Shown here in pieces: positions 12,136 to 24,812 of a DNA stretch of 64,000 nt. The DNA lies in NCBI GenBank assembly GCA_036250225.1, contig JAPZLL010000026.1, positions 434,001 to 498,000 of the forward strand. Direction: 5' to 3'. How positions within the stretch are numbered: position 1 is the first letter of the stretch; every line of letters begins with the position of its first letter. Both the position numbers and the translations under genes were made by a program. The notes under the pieces were generated by a model. The model searched no databases and was not told the DNA's origin. It saw only the letters and a program-made list of their open reading frames with translations. Origin of the DNA: Cercophora sp. LCS_1 (lineage: Eukaryota; Ascomycota; Sordariomycetes; Sordariales; Lasiosphaeriaceae).

Positions 12136-12270
12136 AAACAAAGATTTCTCGCATCATCTGCAGTCAGTCTCAGCAAGGCCAAAACCGTCAATAGGTAGTC
12201 AACCAACATCAACCACGCCCTCGCAATTAACCAACACCTCACTTCAGTCTTCCCAACTCTCAACATCGCC

Positions 12271-13332
12271 ATGAACTCCTCAAGCGTAAGCCAGCCCCAC
12301 TTCCCCTCTCATCCACCCTAACACACGCAGTCCAAACACCGCTGCCACACCCGCAAACCCAAGGACCCCCGCCAACCCCGCCAACCCCAACGTACCCTCG
12401 CCTCCAAGTCCATCCCTTTCTCCTCCTCGTCCTCGTCCTCGTCCTCCTCCACCACCGTCCCCGAACCAACAACCTTCCTCTTCGTCGTAAACGAACTCCC
12501 CATCGACCCAGAATGCGAACTCCCCACAGACCAATACCTACACTACATGCCACCCCTAACCCCCTCCTCCTACCTCCCCGAACTCCCCGGTGCCGTCTTC
12601 CGCTACACGTCCGGCACCATCACCCCGGCCCCGAACCACATCTGGTACCGGCCCTCCCCGGACGGCCCCGGATCCATCATCCGAACCGACGTGACCGGTA
12701 CAATCCTCAACTACCCACCCATCTACAAAACCCAATCCGTCTTCTCCTGCTCGCCGCACATCCCCTTGATCGTGTTGGACAGCGACGCGTCCCTCGGCTC
12801 GACGCTCCGCAGGGCACCATGCAACTGCCAAGCTACCACCGACGACAGCTACAGCTGGCGCTTGCTGCATTTTGGTCACGGGAATGGTGTGTCGATTGCG
12901 AACGCGAGTTTCTCGGGTCAGACGTGGGTTGCTGGTCGGAATCCGAGCTGGATGCCTTCCTTGGTGCCTGAGGTCTACCGGGATCCGAGGGCAACGGGGG
13001 CGAGCAGAGGGTTGAGTGGGGATTTGGGGGTTGTGATTGGGATGATGGCGTTTCATGGGGGTGTGGGGAGGGCGAGTGAGGTTTTTCAGTCGGGGAAGTG
13101 GTGGGGACATCGGTGGACTGGACGGGCGAGTGTGCCTGCTGGATGTGAGTTCTTTGGTAGCGACAAAGAGGGGTTTTGACTGACCGTGATAGATCCGGTT
13201 CCCGATGAGGCTCCGAGGGGGTTTGTGGTGCAGGTTTGTTTGGACGTCGCGCAGGATGATGAGGTTGGTACGCAGGCTGCGTGGGAGCGGATAGAGGCTC
13301 TGGAGTGGAATGGCATTCTTGTTGAAGGATAG
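12271..13332 (+). CDS. Conserved-looking protein of unknown function
   Basis: Exons 12271-12285, 12331-13144 and 13193-13332 give 322 aa. Introns of 45 and 48 bp have GTAAGC/CTAAC/CAG and GTGAGT/CTGAC/TAG signals, and both junctions keep frame. The N-terminus is basic and low in complexity (Lys/Arg/Pro/Gln, then a run of about 11 Ser coded by TCC/TCG repeats). The rest is globular with several Trp and Cys, ending in WNGILVEG. I see no signal peptide, membrane segment or known motif. The coding strand is C-rich up to about 12880 and G-rich after it. The family is not recognised; the gene model is supported by open frames and splice signals. Confidence 0.7.
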
Positions 13333-13692
13333 CGGAGATGGAAAGTTGTGCTGACCGTTGATGATGTTGCGGGTGGGAGTCATGGGTTGAGAGATGTTTG
13401 TTTACTTGCCCCTGAGCGTCTCAGTTGGATCGAGTCAGCCCGGACCAGAAATGAATTTCGGGCACAAATGCGTCTTGACAATAGTGTGCACAGCCAAAGC
13501 GCGACTGGGCGGTAAATGGCCTGACCTCGCATTTTTGCTCGATTATTTGTAGCCAACTCCAGCAGGCTTCCTTCTCGACCATGTCATCCGGTCCTCGCTC
13601 ATCAGCCATTTTCCATGTCATAATCAACCTTCCTGTGGGCCGGACCGGTTTGTATCTATCAAAACTCCGTTGAACAAACCCCCTGACCTCAA
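13333..13692. other. Intergenic, convergent 3' ends
   Basis: Lies between the 3' ends of the unknown gene (plus) and AP-1 mu (minus). Nothing notable seen. Confidence 0.4.
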
Positions 13693-15147
13693 TCATACGG
13701 CATCTGGCAACCTCACGGCAATATCTCCGGATTGCGTGATGTACCTAACCCATGGCAGTGATTGGTATTGAAGCTGGCTTAGGTTAGTAGAGAGCCACGG
13801 GAAGAGGGCGGGACATAGTCTTACCTTGGGTTCTGTAATCTTGAGGTACCGCACCTGGATTCCGCTTGTTGTAAAGTAGGGGATCTCAAACTTGACCTGG
13901 ATCGGCCTCTTGGCGCCCTTTCCAGGCGCGCCCACGCCTCCCATACTGCCACCAAACCCGCCCGTCATACCACCACCGTGCTCATCGTCACCCCTCACGC
14001 TTGGCAAGCCAAGCTCGGCCCGCATGAGGAACTCTTTGCTGCCCCCAAACTGCTTGATCTTCCACACAATCGCGCTCTGCTCGGGCGCATAGTGCACTGA
14101 GCCGACATTGGTGCGGAAGCGTGGTGTGTCGGCGTCGTCAGGCACTGGGACGATAATCTCAACGTTGTTCGCCGTGCTCCGCCGTTTGAACTGCGCCCTA
14201 GCCTTCAGCATGTACTCGATTCGCGACCCGCTGTGAGATTCCACCACGCACTCAACCCAGATGAGCGGTTTGACCTGCGTGTTCAGGCGGTATGACATCA
14301 GCTCAAACTCGCCGTCGGGCGGGATGAAGCTGATTGTTCGGTCGTTCTCGAAACGCGACAGACGCACACACTGGTGGAACTTGACATCCTCCATCTCGAT
14401 TGCCTTCCCTCTCGTCGTTCGACCAGTTGTCTCGAACATGACCTTGTCGTTGAGCCCAAGGCGCAGCTCGGGCATGCCTGACAAGTAACACTTCATCTTG
14501 ATGGCGCCCAAAATCTCAGATCGCAACACGTTGCCATTTGACGAGACAAGCAAGTTGAGAGATTCGACAACATCCAAAAAGACTTCGTTCTTGCGGTAGC
14601 GGATACCCTCTGAGCGCCATGAGACGGCATTTGTGACTGCGATCGGTGGCCGTGCCTGGATCTCGAGCTTGTGCGACTCCTGCGTAATGTACTCTTGCAA
14701 GATCTTGGACTCGGTGGTCTGAGGGTACCCAAAGTCCATCATCTCATCGAGAAGCTCGTAGATGACGACAAAGTTGTCGCGGATGGATTCTTCCTCGAGC
14801 GCCTTGAAGTATTCGGTGAAGACCTCGACGACCTTGTGAAGGAAAAGGAGGATCTCGGCGGCATTTGTATTTCGTTTCGTCAAAGCGAGGAGGTAGAGGT
14901 TGTTGTGTCGGATGTAGAGGTACTGAGCAATACGGGGTCAGCTGGCTTGCGCATGGTGATGGGGGAGGGCAGAACCGACGTTGATGCCCTCGTGCGAGAA
15001 GCATGGCGGGACGGCAGAGGATTCCTCCTCGGCTTCACTCAGGAGCACGGGGAACTTTTCGACGGCAGACATAGGGATGTCTCCGCGATAGTTGCGCGCG
15101 AGGAGGGTCTTGCCCTTGAGGTCTAGGAAGAAGACGGCTGACGCCAT
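13693..15147 (-). CDS. apm1: AP-1 clathrin adaptor complex, mu subunit
   Basis: Exons (minus) 14980-15147, 13825-14922 and 13693-13773 give 448 aa, the usual length. The start MASAVFFLDLKGKTLLARNY is the typical beginning of AP-1 mu. The N-terminal longin-like domain (to about 150) binds the other adaptor subunits; the C-terminal mu homology domain, with KCYLSGMPELRLGLNDK and FHQCVRLSRF, binds tyrosine-based sorting signals. The end LPWVRYITQSGD is characteristic. The complex sorts cargo at the trans-Golgi and endosomes. The last intron (13774-13824, 51 bp) is a multiple of three and lacks a stop, so an unspliced message would still be read through; the conserved spliced end shows that it is an intron. 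Confidence 0.96.
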
Positions 15148-17226
15148 GGTGTATGTGGATGCGCGGGGACAACGATGAGGGGAGCTGGAGCTTGCAGGGA
15201 CTCGTCGTGTGTTCTTCCCGAGCTCTGGGCCTTGGCCGCGCTACCTCATGCGCCAGTTGTGATCTTCGGGCGCTCAAACAGTTCGCCAATTGCGTTGCAG
15301 GACGGATCTGGGCTTGGTGGGCTGTTGTCGTCTGGCTCCCGGTGGGCTTGCCTTCGGCGTCTCACCGCACCTGAGATGCCACTTTGATGACAAGGGCCAA
15401 TCGCTGGTTCAAGGCGCACAGACCATGTCTTTCAGGTGAGGCGCTGCCCCACGTCCCGCGATGGGGCTGAAGCTCGGACCACCCACGCCCAGTATTTCAT
15501 ATCAATTTTTTTTGGCATCGCGAAATCTTCTCTTCTTCTCACCAACGCGTCCAATAGACAGTGCAGTCCTTCATGTGCACCAACCGGGCCCAGCATTCTG
15601 TTGGTGTCCAACCCGTGCCTCAGTTGATCGATGTTGCGATTTGGAGACGCGGAGAATAATATAAGGTGCCATAAGAGCCGCCCGAGATCTTGCTCCTCCA
15701 TTGCTCGGGCAGCGTCAGAGGCATCAAACATTCTACCGGCCGAACTTCGCTTCGCCCCCTCCCCGATGCGATCTTCGCACGTGTTGGGCCAGAAACCTTG
15801 AGCCACCCAGTGTGCCCTTGCTGTGATGCCACCCCACCTTCTCACAGGCACAGGCGTTACTGTTGCCGCCGTTCAAAGCGCAACCCTCAACGATGCTCGG
15901 TGCGGGCCAACGTTGTCCCCAACAAAAATGATAATGTGCTGTGCGAGATGCGGGGACCGTTGCTTGCAAAGTTACGTTTTGGGAAATAGTCTGGTCTGCT
16001 ATTGAAGCTATTTTAACCAGTATGCCCCTTATCATTGATGGGTTGAGAAAGGCCGCCCGACGTTTGCATGTGACGGCTGGCGCCAAGGATGACAAACTAC
16101 TGCTAAAGCCGAGAACCGCATTGTGTCTGTGTCGCTGACACGTGCCAGAACGGTTGCATCTCAGCGTCTTCGCTCCGCCTTCCTCCCCTCCTGCTGGCCA
16201 TCACGCAATCCAAAAGGTTCGAGGAGCGTTGGACGTTTAATACTTTGTACGGTAGCGGTCGGTCGTTTTCGAGAGGCTAAACGGTAGAGTTCCTGTGGTG
16301 GGGAGATTGCCATCATTGTTGCATCGTCAGAAGCCGGTGGCGGACATGATCAGAAGCATGTGCGAGGGGTCCAATGCCCAAATTTCATGTGCTAGCCGCC
16401 CCGGCCGCTTGGTGTCAAGGCAGACCTCAGACACGGAAGACGACCGCAAATCTCAACCGGTTCGGTCCCGATCATCATGCCAATCGCTTTCCTGCAGACG
16501 TGCACGTCGCTCCGCGAAGCAATCGTCGCCTCGTCAATACCCTACTGTGATGCGTTTGCCCAACGCTGTTGAAGATCCCAAGTTCCCGTAATCAGCAGCA
16601 AAATACAGCGATATCCAGCCGCCGTTAGCCTCCACTCTAGCCCGCTCTGAGACTAGAACGGCCCGCGAAGCCTCGGACCCTGCGCGCCTGACCTCAGTGT
16701 GACATCCCGAAAGGGTGGTTGAGCGAGACGCCCAGAGGTTTGCCCACGCCCTCCACCAAAACTTGGGGGTGCCTGCTTCAGGTCGTTCAGGTCCCTCCTT
16801 CCCCTCTGTTTCGCTATCGTCTCTTTGGCTTTTGCCCTTTGCAGCTGATCAGCCACCCGAAAAGTCGGGTTCTCATTGCCGGGGATTGCGTATCCTCAAC
16901 CATCCCGTGCAATCACCTGCATCCTTTTATTGTCGAACCCCCCGGTCGGCCCTGCAGCACCTCTTCCACTCTCACCTTCGCTTTCTACCCGTCTGCTCCC
17001 ACCTGCCGCACCATACGCCCCCGACTTGAACACTCGCTCAAGCTACCAAGCACGACGAACCCGACTACGACGCGCGAGTCGGCACAAAAAAGCAACCGAG
17101 AGGCTCCAAGGGGATGACAGACGTGTTCGGCCTATAGGCTCTCTGTCGCAAATGACGGTGGTCCTTTAGCAACTACTCGGCTGGTTCCCACCATAACTTT
17201 GCTAGTGGAGCACGGCGGGTACAACA
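15148..17226. other. Intergenic region, divergent promoters of AP-1 mu and Opi1-type gene
   Basis: About 2.1 kb with no convincing coding frame. The last 400 bases are pyrimidine-rich and probably include the long 5' leader of the Opi1-type gene. Confidence 0.4.
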
Positions 17227-19183
17227 ATGGAGCAAATTCACATGGCAGGCGGGCCGCCACCGTCGCAAAGCCAACATGGACAGCAATTGAGTTCGCAGAT
17301 GTCGACCGGTCCTCCCGAGCCCGCGCCGTCGCCGGCGGTGCCACAGCGCCTGCCCGACCCGGCCGCGCTCAAGACAAACCCGTCGCCAGCACTACAGTCC
17401 CCTCCGCAGTATCACATGCAGCCCCGGTTTCAACCCGACATCACGTCGTCCTCGCCGCTCGTTCTTCGCCCTTTGCACGACCCCGCGCCCGCACCCTCCT
17501 TTTCAAATGCCCCCTCCGCCGAGCTGCCCCCGATCCAGTCGCAACAGGAGAAGAGGGCTTCGGGGCCGAACCACTCGCTGCCGTCCCTGTCGTCTGTCAC
17601 GGGTGGCCTGAAGCCTTCCCCGGAGCCGCCAGCGCCCACCCACTGGCCGAGCCTCAACCCCTACACCGTGTACTACGCTCCCGGTCATACCCAGCCTGCT
17701 GATCGGATGGATGCTGAAAGGATGAAAAGCGCCGCTTCACCGGAACGGTACCACGAGCGGAGGTCGGCCAGTGTCAGTCTTGACGATCCCGACGTTAGGA
17801 TGGCCGCCGAGGCGCTGGGTGATTTGAGGGCTGGTACGTCAGAAACAAGATTCGCAGATTGATGTTGCGATCCCAAACTGATCCGTTTGTCCAGATTTTG
17901 TGTCATCGCCTCCTAGCCGTGCGACCCCTCTGCCGGGGACGCCCCGAGATTATCGTCTAGCGTCTCCGCGAGACAGCAACGATCAAGCCAGGCCGGAGCC
18001 GCTATTGTCGCTCATCACAGCTTCGCATCCGCTGCTGGCGACGACCATCGAGGGCGCAACTTCGGCGTACAGCGCGGGCAAGAACTTCTCCCCGCACCTC
18101 AAGACCGGTGCTGAGTACATCGAGGAGTCGCTGGCCCCCGTCGCCAAGACGATCGGCACAGTGGGGCGAAAAACCGGTGTCGAGGGTGGTCTGCGATGGA
18201 TCCTTGGCGGAGTTAGGAAGCACGGAAGACGGTCGGGCGCGGATCTCGAGGCGGGTGAGCGTGGGAACCACAAGCGGCGCAGGGCCAAGTTGAGTGACAA
18301 GGAAAAGGAGGCATTCGATCGATCGTTCCCCGACTCTCTAGATGGCGACAAGGAGCGACGGACATCGATCAGCACGATCGATACCCTGCCCGCTTACGAT
18401 GACCACAGATCCCCAGCGTACACGGAGGCCTTGGACTTGGCCAACCAGGCAGATGGGAGACCTGGTTCCAGCGGGTCAGAGTGGAAAACGCGGATAGTTG
18501 TGTCAACTTCGAGCCTCGGTGTTGCCATGCGAGAGGAAAGCCTCAGGAACCTCAAGTACTGCCTTGAGCGATTGCGACAGGCGAATTCCTGCGTCAGCGA
18601 CATGTTGGTCAACCTACAGACTGTAGTTGAGCAGTATGATGCGGTAAAAAGGAGAATCGGGGATGACGACGAGGCTATGTCGGATTTATCAGCGCCGTCT
18701 GTTACCGAGAGCGAACTTCTTGCCCGGATAAACACGATCAAGACGGAGATCGCCACGAACCTCTTTTCAGCCATTTCGTTTGTGTCGACGTACGCTGGCA
18801 GCGCCCTGCCTGAAAATGTCAGGAAGCTCATCCATGAACAATTTGTGGGCTTGCCTCAGCGATACCGGATCCTCACAATGCGGGAAGCTCAGACGGAACC
18901 GAGGACTGATGGCGATCAGGGGACAGCGATGCGAGAGGGCGCCCGAAAGGTCGCTTTGCTCGCCAAAGAGGGTTTGCAAATGATTGCTCGCGTTAGCGAT
19001 GCGATTGACAGAACCATCAAGAGCGCCGAAGAGTGGTGCAAGGTTCTGGGTAAGGGGACTGGAGACAGAGTCAACACAGCCACCGGCACCCCTGAGGCGG
19101 CGCCATCCCCCGCGCAGTGGGCCGCACGGCCGTCGCACCCATCACCGCTTGTCCAGAACGAGGACGCCCGTATGACGGGCTAA
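17227..19183 (+). CDS. opi1: Opi1-type transcriptional repressor
   Basis: Exons 17227-17833 and 17895-19183 give 631 aa. The first 200 residues are Pro/Ser/Gln-rich and disordered. The Opi1 domain follows: LLSLITASHPLLATTIEGA, a region near AGKNFSPHLKTGAEYIEE, a basic stretch KRRRAKLSDKEKEAFDRSF at about 329-347 and LPAYDDHRSPAYTEALDL. A leucine-rich helix (LRNLKYCLERLRQAN) comes next. In yeast Opi1 senses phosphatidic acid at the ER through a basic region and represses phospholipid-synthesis genes in the nucleus; the same role is inferred here. No clear FFAT motif was seen. The gene is divergent from AP-1 mu. Confidence 0.88.
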
Positions 19184-20107
19184 CGGCGGTGGGGGGGGGG
19201 GGGGGGCTGGTGACGTTGTGGGAGTAGAGTTTGGAAAACAAAACAAAAACACGAACTAGACAAGACCGATACACCACCAAAAAGGAAAGAAAAGGGCGGC
19301 GAAAAGGAGCGGATGCGACACCCGATCTTCCGCTCCATATCTTAGGGATTATTCTGTCGTCTCAACCACGACAAGTCTTTACACCACAGCACACACATTT
19401 CCTTGCTTCTCTTCTCACCTCGACTTGTTCATATTCTGCATATATTTTATCTTCTCCTGTTTCGCATCTATCTGGAGCTCGTCACACATGGCGTCTGGGC
19501 GAATGGGCGGTATCTGAGGAAGACAGTTGGATAGTATTAGCTTCTCCGCTCCTACCTTTCGAGGTTGTGCTCGTCCCGGGAATGCGGTGGCCGCGGCCGA
19601 GGTGTAAGGGGTTATGGGTGGGATAGTTGGTATAGCTGGCGGGCTGGGGAGGGACACATCGAGATACCATGCTAGCGAGGCCGTACATATCGGAAAATAG
19701 ATACACTTGGTTCGACTTCTCGTTGGCGGTATTGCTGGATTTGATGTTATGTTGCCGCTGCTGTTATCAGTGACTCTCCACAGGGCGACAGGGAGATTAA
19801 TTAAGCCTTGCATCCTCGCTCTCGGGGCCGTCTCTCTGCTAACAAGAGGGAAGACGTAAAGACATTATGCGAGTCCTTGGTGTCAATCTATCTCAATCCT
19901 TTTGTACAACCAGCCTGGTTTATATGATGAGGGAGTGAAGCCGCCGGAGCGCCTAGAGAAAAAGGTGCCAAAGACTTTGTATGACATTCGTCTATTCATC
20001 AATTCCTCAGGTAATTCAAGGCGAGATGCTCACTGACTGGCAACTACTCCCGGCAGCCAAATCAACGCTCGCGACCCATCTCATGGTGCAAAAACAACCT
20101 CTCTCAT
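19184..20107. other. 3' region of Opi1-type gene and convergent intergenic
   Basis: Holds a run of 16 G just after the Opi1 stop codon and otherwise AC-rich and pyrimidine-rich 3' UTR-like sequence. No gene seen. Confidence 0.4.
19191..19206 (+). repeat. Homopolymer run of 16 G in a 3' UTR
   Basis: Sixteen consecutive G begin eight bases after the Opi1 stop codon. The run lies in the transcribed strand sense as G, so it could form an RNA quadruplex. Its exact length may also be a sequencing uncertainty. Confidence 0.8.
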
Positions 20108-21068
20108 CTACCTCACCAACCAAGCCAACAGCCCCTCCACCCGTCCAACCCTCGCCCTCTCCGTCCCACCCACCTCAAACCTCTCGACATCCTCCAAATC
20201 CCTTAATCCTTTCCCCTCCTCCACCTCCCCCACAAAAACCGCATTCCACCCAGCGTTTGTCGACCCCTCCACATCATTCACCATCTCGTCCCCCACAAAC
20301 ACCTTTAACCAGCACCCATCATCCCCCCCGATCCGCCCCGCCATCTCCTCCGCCGCATCGAAGATCCGTTTATTAGGCTTCGCATACCCCACATTATACG
20401 ACATGCAGTGAAAGTCGATATCGTACTCCCCGGTGACGTCCATGTCCATCCCCATTTCCACAGCTGGATCACCACCGTACCGTAGCGGGCTTACGCAGAA
20501 GCCGAGGGAGGAGAGAACATCTGGGACGCGGTCGTCTGAGTTTGTGACGACGCCGATGAGGACTTGAGTGAAGGATGGGTGGGATTTGAGATTTTGGAGG
20601 AGGGAAGGGAGGGACGGGGAGAGGATTGCGTAGCCTTCTGCTGAGGAGAAGCGGTGGAGGAGTTTAGGGGCTAATAATGGGGGTAGGGGGGAGGTGGTTA
20701 AGGGGGTGAAGGTATCTTTTATTACCTAGTTTTGTTCAGTCAGATTTTCGTTCTTGGGGTTGTACAATATGATGTTGTGCGTGAGAGAGTGAGAGAGAGG
20801 AGTGAAGGTATACGCGGAGAGAAAGAGAGGAAAGAGAGTATACATTTGTCCACCAGTTTTCGGCGCCCATACCGCTTGCTTTGCCATAGTTGGGATGGGC
20901 TTTTGAGTGGGATTTGTAGGCGGTTTTGAAGGCGGTTTCGATCTGGGAGGGACTAACGTCGAGTCCGAATTGACGGGCTACATGGGCGTATTGTTCTGGG
21001 ACGGGGCTTTTGGGGGCGAAGAGAGTGCCGAAGGCGTCAAAGCAGAGGAGGAGTTTTCGACGGGCCAT
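20108..21068 (-). CDS. HAD-superfamily hydrolase (HDHD3-like)
   Basis: Exons (minus) 20844-21068 and 20108-20725 give 280 aa. The intron 20726-20843 is 118 bp, the longest in the window, and is filled with GA-rich repeats. All HAD motifs are visible: motif I LCFDAFGTLF near residue 10, motif II Thr/Ser in VVTNSDD, the Lys in YAKPNKRIF, and the acidic motif IV VFVGDEMVNDVEG. The family are Mg-dependent phosphatases or dehalogenase-like enzymes; the substrate cannot be told. The ATG at 21068 precedes MARRKLLL; a near-cognate extension exists but adds nothing conserved. Composition switches from C-rich to G-rich near 20460. Confidence 0.88.
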
Positions 21069-23011
21069 TTTGAAGGTTGTGTAACTGTTGTGCAAGTGCT
21101 AAGCGACGAGTGAGATACCTATCAGAATGCGGAGAGATACGCTGATCACAAACTACGAGTGTTGAATAATGGACTGATAGCGCCTTGTGAGTAAGACGTT
21201 ATAATACAGCCCAAGTGACGTGGATGTAAAGGGTCTAGGAAGCTATGAAACTTGGTGATGCGTCAACGTTCATCCTGATGGTGAGATGAAGTTGGCACAA
21301 AGTTGGCACTGGTCCAGCGTGTGTGGGGTTGCACCCTAACCCTCTCTTCATAACCCCGCCTTCCTTGACATGTCAGAAACAAAACGAAGCATCTCTGAGG
21401 CCGCAGCTTGCGAGCTCAAGCTTGGAGGCTGAAATGCGCTTCACAAACATGGTGAATTTTCCTCTTTGGGTTGACGTGTGCCGTCAGAGCTTCCGAAAGT
21501 GTCAGAGGGCCCGAGGCGCTGACCCACCCGGTCGGCCCCTGATCCAGCCTGAGGGCGTTCCCGCCCACACGAGAAACAGGCGGGTGGCATCTGAAACAAC
21601 GGCAAGCTGCCGACAAAGGGTGTGCTCCGAATAAGGTTATATGATTCCCGCTTTACCCCTTTTTATAACACCAAAAAATGATGCAACGGAGCATTGATCG
21701 ACAGGCTCAATTGACAGACCGGGCAGCTCGACTCGTACAGTGCTTGACTGCGAAAAAGATTGGATACGAGCCGTGCAGGACGAAATGACGGGAGAGTGCT
21801 TCTCCAGGTTTTGGCGCTGCCCGCCGGGATCGAGCGCTCAAGCCATCGTGTTCGAGACCGCCTTGGCACGGCCAAGACAGATCGACGCTCTGAGGCTGTG
21901 CCTGCGCCGGCACTCCATCCAGGCGCTCGATTGGATACAGTGGAACTCAAAAAAGACAGACAGGTGACGGCGCTAATGCGCCCTCGCTGGACATAGCGCG
22001 TCAGTGGCCGTCTGATGTTACGTGCTGACGACGGCTGCCAAAACACCATTTCAGGTCAGCAATTTCTCTCAGTGCATGGGAAATGGGCCGAAGTGAGCGT
22101 TGCATGGATTACCAATTGGCTCCTGGCCGCTGAATAACGAAGCTTTTTTTGGGCGTCGAGATCCCGTCCCTACATGGGCGAATCGGGAAAGATGTCTTGC
22201 CCTAGGAAACCTAAGCTTTTCTATTTGGCTGCACGCGTTCCCCTCTAACCGGGGCCAGAGAATCATGGCGTCTCAGGAGATCCAGAACTCTGGGAGAATG
22301 CGTGTGATTCATATTCGGGATTTCTCATTGGGGGAAGCTCCAGGCCTTTGGCATTTCCCCGCCAGAAGAAGCTACGGTGCTGCCAATGATCGGTCACGCG
22401 CAGAATCGAGAACAAAAGACGCAGCACACGTGTTCAATGCTCGATGGTGAAGAGCAGACGCAGTAAGCGCCACCGTGCCAAGAAGGTCTGCGAGGATTCT
22501 CAGCTTGGTGCCTGGCGCGCAGCGCATCATCAAATCGAACCAGGGACGCCGGGACAAGATGGGACGAGAATGCGGGATGCTCCCGTCATCCTTGGTGGCA
22601 ACAGTTTTGCAGCATCGTTTCAGTGCTGCCCCGGCGCCCCGCCAAAAACCGCCCTGAAGCCCCCTGACATCTCGCCAGCAGGGGCCAACAAAGGGAGCAG
22701 GGGCCCATGTCACTCCCCTGGACGCGTCGTATTTGAAGGAAAGAGCAAAAGGTCAAAGGCCAAGGCGTCCCAGCTCCTTTGAGTTGGGATTCTTCTCTCG
22801 AACAACCGACCGGCTCCTTGGCCCCCGTCCCGAGCAAGCTTTTGGACTTTCTTTTTCTTTCTTTCTTTGCTTGGCCCTATATATCCTGCGGCCATCGACT
22901 CTACTGGTGTGTTCGAGCTGGGATTGACCATCATTTTGGATCCTTCCTTTGACCTTTCGATCCCGAGACGAATCGACCTTCCTTACTTACGTCTATCCTT
23001 AGTCAAACACA
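21069..23011. other. Intergenic region, divergent promoters
   Basis: About 1.9 kb without a supported gene, between the HAD hydrolase and the bestrophin-like gene. Several short frames occur on both strands but none has a motif. The right end holds a CT-rich tract (about 22847-22870) and a TATA box. Confidence 0.4.
22878..22884 (+). promoter_or_regulatory. TATA-like box and CT tract of the bestrophin-like gene
   Basis: TATATAT lies about 130 bases before the ATG at 23012 and directly follows a tract of CTTT repeats, a common arrangement for strong fungal promoters. Confidence 0.45.
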
Positions 23012-24569
23012 ATGGGTGGCGAAGACGGTGGTGGACACGCTGCGGCTGCTGTGTCCGAGCCGGCGGCGGGAGCTCCTGCGATTTCCAACACACAAGGCGC
23101 GGCAGCAGCAGCGGCCGGCCGGCCTGCCGATGTTACGACCAACGGCGTCCCGGTCCCCGAGGATGCCACCTCGCCCATGTCTCCCCGCATCAACACCCCC
23201 AACCCGTTCAGCAGGAAGAATACCTCGCTGGACCTTGATGACTACTTTGTATGTCACGGAAGACGCCTTTACCATCAGCCAGACGTTAACCACTGTACAG
23301 AGCGGTCCTCGTGATCTCCAGAAGCACTCAAAATGGCCCATCTTCTTGCAGATGCACGGCAGCATTCTGCCCAAAATGATCGTTCCCCTTCTCTGGGTCG
23401 CCGCTTGGGCAACTTGCTTCACCCTCATCCACGTCAAGGTGCATCCCATTGGCGTCGCTAACATCCTGCTTACTGTCCTCGGTTTCGTCGTCGCCCTGGG
23501 CTTGTCGTTCCGCAGTTCGACTGCGTACGAACGTTACGCTGAAGGCCGCAAGTACTGGGCTCAGCTGATCTTGACGACGCAGAACCTGGGCCGAGTGTAC
23601 TGGGTGCACTGCAAGGAGCGCGAGGGTGAGCAAGGCAAGAAGGACATGCTGGCCAAACTCTCGGCGCTCAACCTCCTGGTGGCGTTTGCGGTTTCTCTGA
23701 AGCACAAGCTGCGCTTCGAGCCCTACACTTGCTACGAGGACATCTCGCACCTCGTTGCTCACCTCGACACCTTTGCTCGGGCTGCCACCGAGGCTGAGCC
23801 AGAGAAGGCGCACAAAGTATTCCGGAAGCCTGGCTTCTTCAAGGCCACCGGCGAGTATCTTGGCATTTCCTTTGCAGAGAGTAACCCTCGCAAGATGGTC
23901 AAGAAGGCAGGACATCCCTTGGGCAACCTTCCCCTTGAAATCCTGTCGTATCTTGCCGGTCTGACCGACGAGTTTGTCGCCAACGGCCAGCTGAGCATTG
24001 CGATGCACCAGACCATGGCGTACAACAACATCATTGCCCTCAACGACGTCCTGACTGGTACCGACCGTGTCCTCAACACGCCGCTTCCTATTGCCTACGC
24101 CATCGCCATTGCCCAGATCACCTGGGTCTACATCCTGCTCCTCCCCTTCCAGCTTCTTGCCGTCTTCGGTAACCCCTACATCACGATTCCGGCCACCGTT
24201 GCTGCCGCGTATATTATCCTCGGTATCCTCTTTATCGGCCGCGAGATCGAGAACCCCTTCGGCACTGACGTCAACGATCTGCCTCTTGAGGGCTTCTGCG
24301 CTCAGATCGCTTCCGAGATGGACATTATCGCCAGCCGCCGCCCTCGCAAGGCCGTTGAGTGGGTTGAGTCTATGGAAAACCGCATCTTCTGGCCCTTGTC
24401 GAACTCGGGCTGGCACGTTTGGATGAATCGCGGCGAAGATAAGATCCATGAGGCCGTGGTTCACAAGGTCGAGGCGCATTTCGAATCGAGGCGCATCATC
24501 GAGGAAGAAGCTGAGCATCCTCACAAGGACAAGCATCACCACCACAAGGTTACAGTGGACACTGTTTAA
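23012..24569 (+). CDS. Bestrophin-like anion channel (RFP-TM/UPF0187 family)
   Basis: Exons 23012-23248 and 23301-24569 give 501 aa; the 52-bp intron has GTATGT, GTTAAC and CAG signals. The first 85 residues are Ala/Pro-rich and disordered. The fungal bestrophin-like membrane domain follows, with LSFRSSTAYERYAEGRKYW (the conserved R-x-x-x-A-Y-E-R-Y signature), paired helices near residues 105-145, and two more at about 365-420 (PFQLLAVFGNPY..., YIILGILFIG). The motif EIENPFGTDVNDLPL is also typical. The tail is His/Lys/Glu-rich. The family forms pentameric chloride/bicarbonate channels in animals and bacteria; transport in fungi is inferred. A long antisense frame covers the gene and is a shadow. 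Confidence 0.88.
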
Positions 24570-24812
24570 GATTGACAAAATGAAGGAAGCTAGTGTGGTT
24601 CCATTAGCAAGGCGTTACGTTTTATAGGAAGCAGGGAAAAGTTTGTCTATGAGGGTTTAGGATTCTTGCTTCGGCAACAGGCTGTAGTAATATTAACTCA
24701 TCATCATTTTACATGTTCATTTGTCAGGAAAAGGACTACAGTGTCTACCAAATCTTCCAAGTCATAACGCCATAACTCATCCCGTCTACTCTAGGTCTCG
24801 TCCCAACGCCAT

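Larger units (their letters stand above)
10148..12270. other. Intergenic region, divergent promoters
   Basis: No gene seen in 2.1 kb between the DUF8021 gene (minus) and the next gene (plus). It contains a GC-rich seven-base tandem repeat near 10619-10640 and the TATA box of the plus-strand gene. Confidence 0.4.

Noticed and set aside
12556..13383. A 275-aa minus-strand frame opposite the unknown gene
   Set aside because: The Pro/Arg/His-rich translation is a reflection of the biased composition of the plus-strand gene, which has matching splice signals.
23328..24578. A 416-aa frame on the minus strand
   Set aside because: It is the antisense shadow of the bestrophin-like gene, whose own protein has clear family motifs.
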